Below are positions 5,656 through 6,999 of a stretch of DNA of 6,999 nucleotides, piece after piece. Made by a program: the position numbers and the translations under genes. The notes beneath the pieces are model-generated. The model was not told the DNA's origin, did not search any database, and was given only the letters and a program-made list of their open reading frames with translations. The stretch comes from Methyloceanibacter sp. (GTDB lineage: Bacteria; Pseudomonadota; Alphaproteobacteria; Rhizobiales; Methyloligellaceae), in NCBI GenBank assembly GCA_025449615.1, contig JANWJA010000030.1:1-6999 (forward strand), read 5' to 3'. Every line of letters begins with the position of its first letter. Position 1 is the stretch's first letter.

Positions 5656-6399
5656 ATGACCAGACCAGCCATTTTGGCCGCCTTCGCGGCCTTGTTACTG
5701 CCGTTTCTGCCGGTCACGGCTTCGGCACAATCAAATGATGCGCCGCTTGTTATCTCGCCGCAGCCCCATGACGGTCAGCCGCCGCGGGTCGAGAGCGCGC
5801 CTTTGCCGCCGCCCTCTCCTCAGGCTGAGGACAGTGGCGGCCCGGGCAGGCCATACGAGCCGGCGCCGCAAGGCCAGGCCGGCGACCGCTATGTGCCGCC
5901 GGAGGCCCAAGACCAGGGCACCTTCTCCCGGGACGAGATGCTGGAGACCGGTCACCGCTTCTTCGGCAAGGTCTCGATCGGTTTCGCCCGCGCCATCGAA
6001 TACACTTTCCAGCGCGCGGGGCGCCCCAACGGCTACATTCTTGGCGAGGAAGCTGGTGGCGCTTTCATCGCCGGCGTCCGCTATGGCGAGGGCACGCTCT
6101 ATACCCGCGATGCCGGCGACTACAAAGTCTATTGGCAGGGCCCCTCGCTCGGCTACGATTTCGGCGGTGATGGCTCTAAAACCATGGTGCTGGTCTACGA
6201 TCTGCGCTCGCCGGGAGAAATCTTTCAGACTTATGGAGGGCTTGAAGGCTCGGCTTATTTGGTCGGGGGCGTCGGCGTGACCTTCCTCTCGCGTGACCAC
6301 GTAAGCTTGGCGCCGATCCGTTCCGGCGTGGGCCTTAGGCTTGGAGCCAATATCGGCTACCTGAAATATACCCGCGAGCCCACCTGGAATCCGTTCTAG
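5656..6399 (+). CDS. eipA: DUF1134 / EipA-like secreted envelope protein
   Basis: From the ATG at 5656 this is a 247-residue protein. Residues 1-24 form a signal peptide: Thr-Arg, a hydrophobic core (about 5-20) and a TASA-Q cleavage site after residue 24. A Pro/Gln/Gly-rich, low-complexity linker follows (about 28-88), then the DUF1134 domain (about 89-247) with YKVYWQGPSLGYDFGGDGSK at 156-175 and the characteristic end GVGLRLGANIGYLKYTREPTWNPF (224-247). The Brucella abortus homologue EipA is a periplasmic small beta-barrel needed for resistance to envelope stress and for infection, and its gene is activated by CtrA. The same location and role are inferred here. The ATG is chosen because it gives a clean signal peptide; the longest frame begins at a TTG (5578) and would bury the signal behind 26 polar residues. 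The ribosome site is weak (GGGGG about 8 bases upstream). In the 128-base gap before it no convincing promoter or terminator was seen. Confidence 0.88.
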   Translation: MTRPAILAAFAALLLPFLPVTASAQSNDAPLVISPQPHDGQPPRVESAPLPPPSPQAEDSGGPGRPYEPAPQGQAGDRYVPPEAQDQGTFSRDEMLETGHRFFGKVSIGFARAIEYTFQRAGRPNGYILGEEAGGAFIAGVRYGEGTLYTRDAGDYKVYWQGPSLGYDFGGDGSKTMVLVYDLRSPGEIFQTYGGLEGSAYLVGGVGVTFLSRDHVSLAPIRSGVGLRLGANIGYLKYTREPTWNPF

Positions 6400-6444
6400 T
6401 TTGGGGCTAAATGAGACGGGCGGAGGGGGCTTAAAGCGGCAGTA

Positions 6445-6483
6445 CGGCGTCGCGCATCGGCCTTATTGTTGCCCGCGACGCCG
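6445..6483. repeat. Hairpin with perfect 10-bp stem between eipA and the next gene
   Basis: CGGCGTCGCG (6445-6454) pairs exactly with CGCGACGCCG (6474-6483) across a 19-base loop. Inside the loop GGC (6459-6461) can also pair with GCC (6471-6473) after a 4-base bulge. It starts 46 bases after the eipA stop and ends 43 bases before the next start. No T-run follows on either strand, so it is not a classical intrinsic terminator. It could be a transcript-end protecting stem, a Rho-dependent or attenuator element, or a protein-binding site. The rest of the 127-base gap (6400-6526) shows nothing else recognisable. Confidence 0.6.
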
Positions 6484-6526
6484 GGTCTTGTGACGCGCCC
6501 CAGAGGCGGAAACTAGTAGCGATACC

Positions 6527-6999
6527 ATGATCGATATTGGCATCTACGTTGCGCTTGGCTTCCTTGCCGCGAGCCTGTTGGCGCTGCTGCTCGTGCCACC
6601 GCTCTGGCATCGCGCCGTGCGGCTGACCACCAAGAAGCTCCAAGCGACCATGCCGATGTCGATCGCCGACATTCAGGCCGACAAGGACCAACTTCGCGCC
6701 GAATATGCCATCAGACTTCGCCGCGTAGAGATGGCTTTGGACAAGGCCAAGGAAAAGGCGATCCGCGAGCAGGTCGAGGCCAATAAGCGCCGCGTCAAGA
6801 TCGCCGAGATCAACGCCGATCTCGCCGCCGCCAAGGCGACCATGGAAGAGAACGTCAATGCCAACCGCGTGCTTGAGCAGACCATCAAGAAACGGCTGCC
6901 CGACTTGGACAGCCGGTTAAAAGCCGCCAAAGACGTCATCGCCGAACTCGAAACAACAAATGCCGAGCTGCGCCGCACTACCGAGAGCCAGGCGGCGGC
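6527..6999 (+). CDS. Unrecognised membrane-anchored coiled-coil protein, N-terminal part (cut by window edge)
   Basis: The frame is open from the ATG at 6527 to the window end, giving 157 residues with no stop. An in-frame TGA at 6491 and the absence of other start codons after it fix this start, although no good ribosome binding site precedes it. Residues about 4-25 (ending LLALLLVPPLW) form one hydrophobic helix. They are followed by a basic stretch (HRAVRLTTKKL, 28-38), suggesting an N-out, C-in anchor with the rest in the cytoplasm. From about residue 45 onward the sequence is rich in Ala, Lys, Glu, Arg and Gln with few helix breakers (one Pro near residue 125), consistent with a long coiled coil, but heptads were judged only by eye. 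I believe similar conserved hypothetical proteins exist in Bradyrhizobium-like genomes, but I cannot name a family or function. Codon use looks like that of its neighbours. Confidence 0.8.
   Translation, partial: MIDIGIYVALGFLAASLLALLLVPPLWHRAVRLTTKKLQATMPMSIADIQADKDQLRAEYAIRLRRVEMALDKAKEKAIREQVEANKRRVKIAEINADLAAAKATMEENVNANRVLEQTIKKRLPDLDSRLKAAKDVIAELETTNAELRRTTESQAA

Noticed and set aside
5731..6300. Two frames of about 180-190 codons (one per strand) overlapping eipA
   Set aside because: Both are out of frame with DUF1134 motifs and have Arg-rich shadow composition.
6431..6978. Minus-strand frames of 86 and 101 codons at the right end
   Set aside because: The plus strand encodes a coherent membrane helix plus charged helix; the minus frames are antisense to it and to the hairpin gap and lack ribosome sites.

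Overview
The window looks like chromosomal DNA from a GC-rich alphaproteobacterium, most likely of the order Hyphomicrobiales (Rhizobiales; Bradyrhizobium/Rhodopseudomonas-like or a related family). The main evidence is a ChpT phosphotransferase and a DUF1134/EipA protein, both essentially confined to Alphaproteobacteria, and an alphaproteobacterial-style cheA-cheW-cheY-cheB order. The assignment rests on recognising protein motifs by eye; no database search was run.

Left part, minus strand (about 4556 down to 1): a compact signalling operon read chpT, cheA, cheW, cheY, cheB. cheB runs off the left edge. chpT encodes the histidine phosphotransferase of the CckA-ChpT-CtrA/CpdR cell-cycle relay. 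cheA is a hybrid kinase: HPt (P1), no recognisable P2, dimerisation and ATPase core, a CheW-like domain, then a second CheW-like domain plus a receiver. That last pair has the domain order of a CheV protein. cheA and cheW overlap by 4 bases (ATGA), and cheY and cheB follow at short spacing. CheA should autophosphorylate on His44 and pass phosphate to CheY, CheB and its own receiver. CheW (with the CheW-like domains) would couple it to chemoreceptors, none of which is in the window.

Right part, plus strand (about 4577 to 6999): a CysQ/inositol-monophosphatase family phosphatase diverges from chpT. It is followed by a secreted DUF1134 (EipA-like) envelope protein, and then by the first 157 residues of an unrecognised protein with one N-terminal membrane segment and a long charged, probably coiled-coil region that runs off the right edge. 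The four intergenic gaps are each 120-140 bases. They hold a perfect 10-bp hairpin (6445-6483), a 9-bp inverted repeat around a TTGACA box (4577-4661), and a weak CtrA-like inverted repeat upstream of cheA (3870-3885).

The genes are mostly well-conserved families. No mobile element, CRISPR array, tRNA or rRNA was seen. The more interesting points are the side-by-side placement of a cell-cycle phosphotransferase, a chemosensory kinase with a CheV-like tail and an envelope gene whose Brucella homologue is a CtrA target, and the unknown coiled-coil membrane protein at the right edge. Several genes need starts that differ from the longest open frame: cheY at 738, cheW at 1226, cysQ near 4697 and eipA at 5656.
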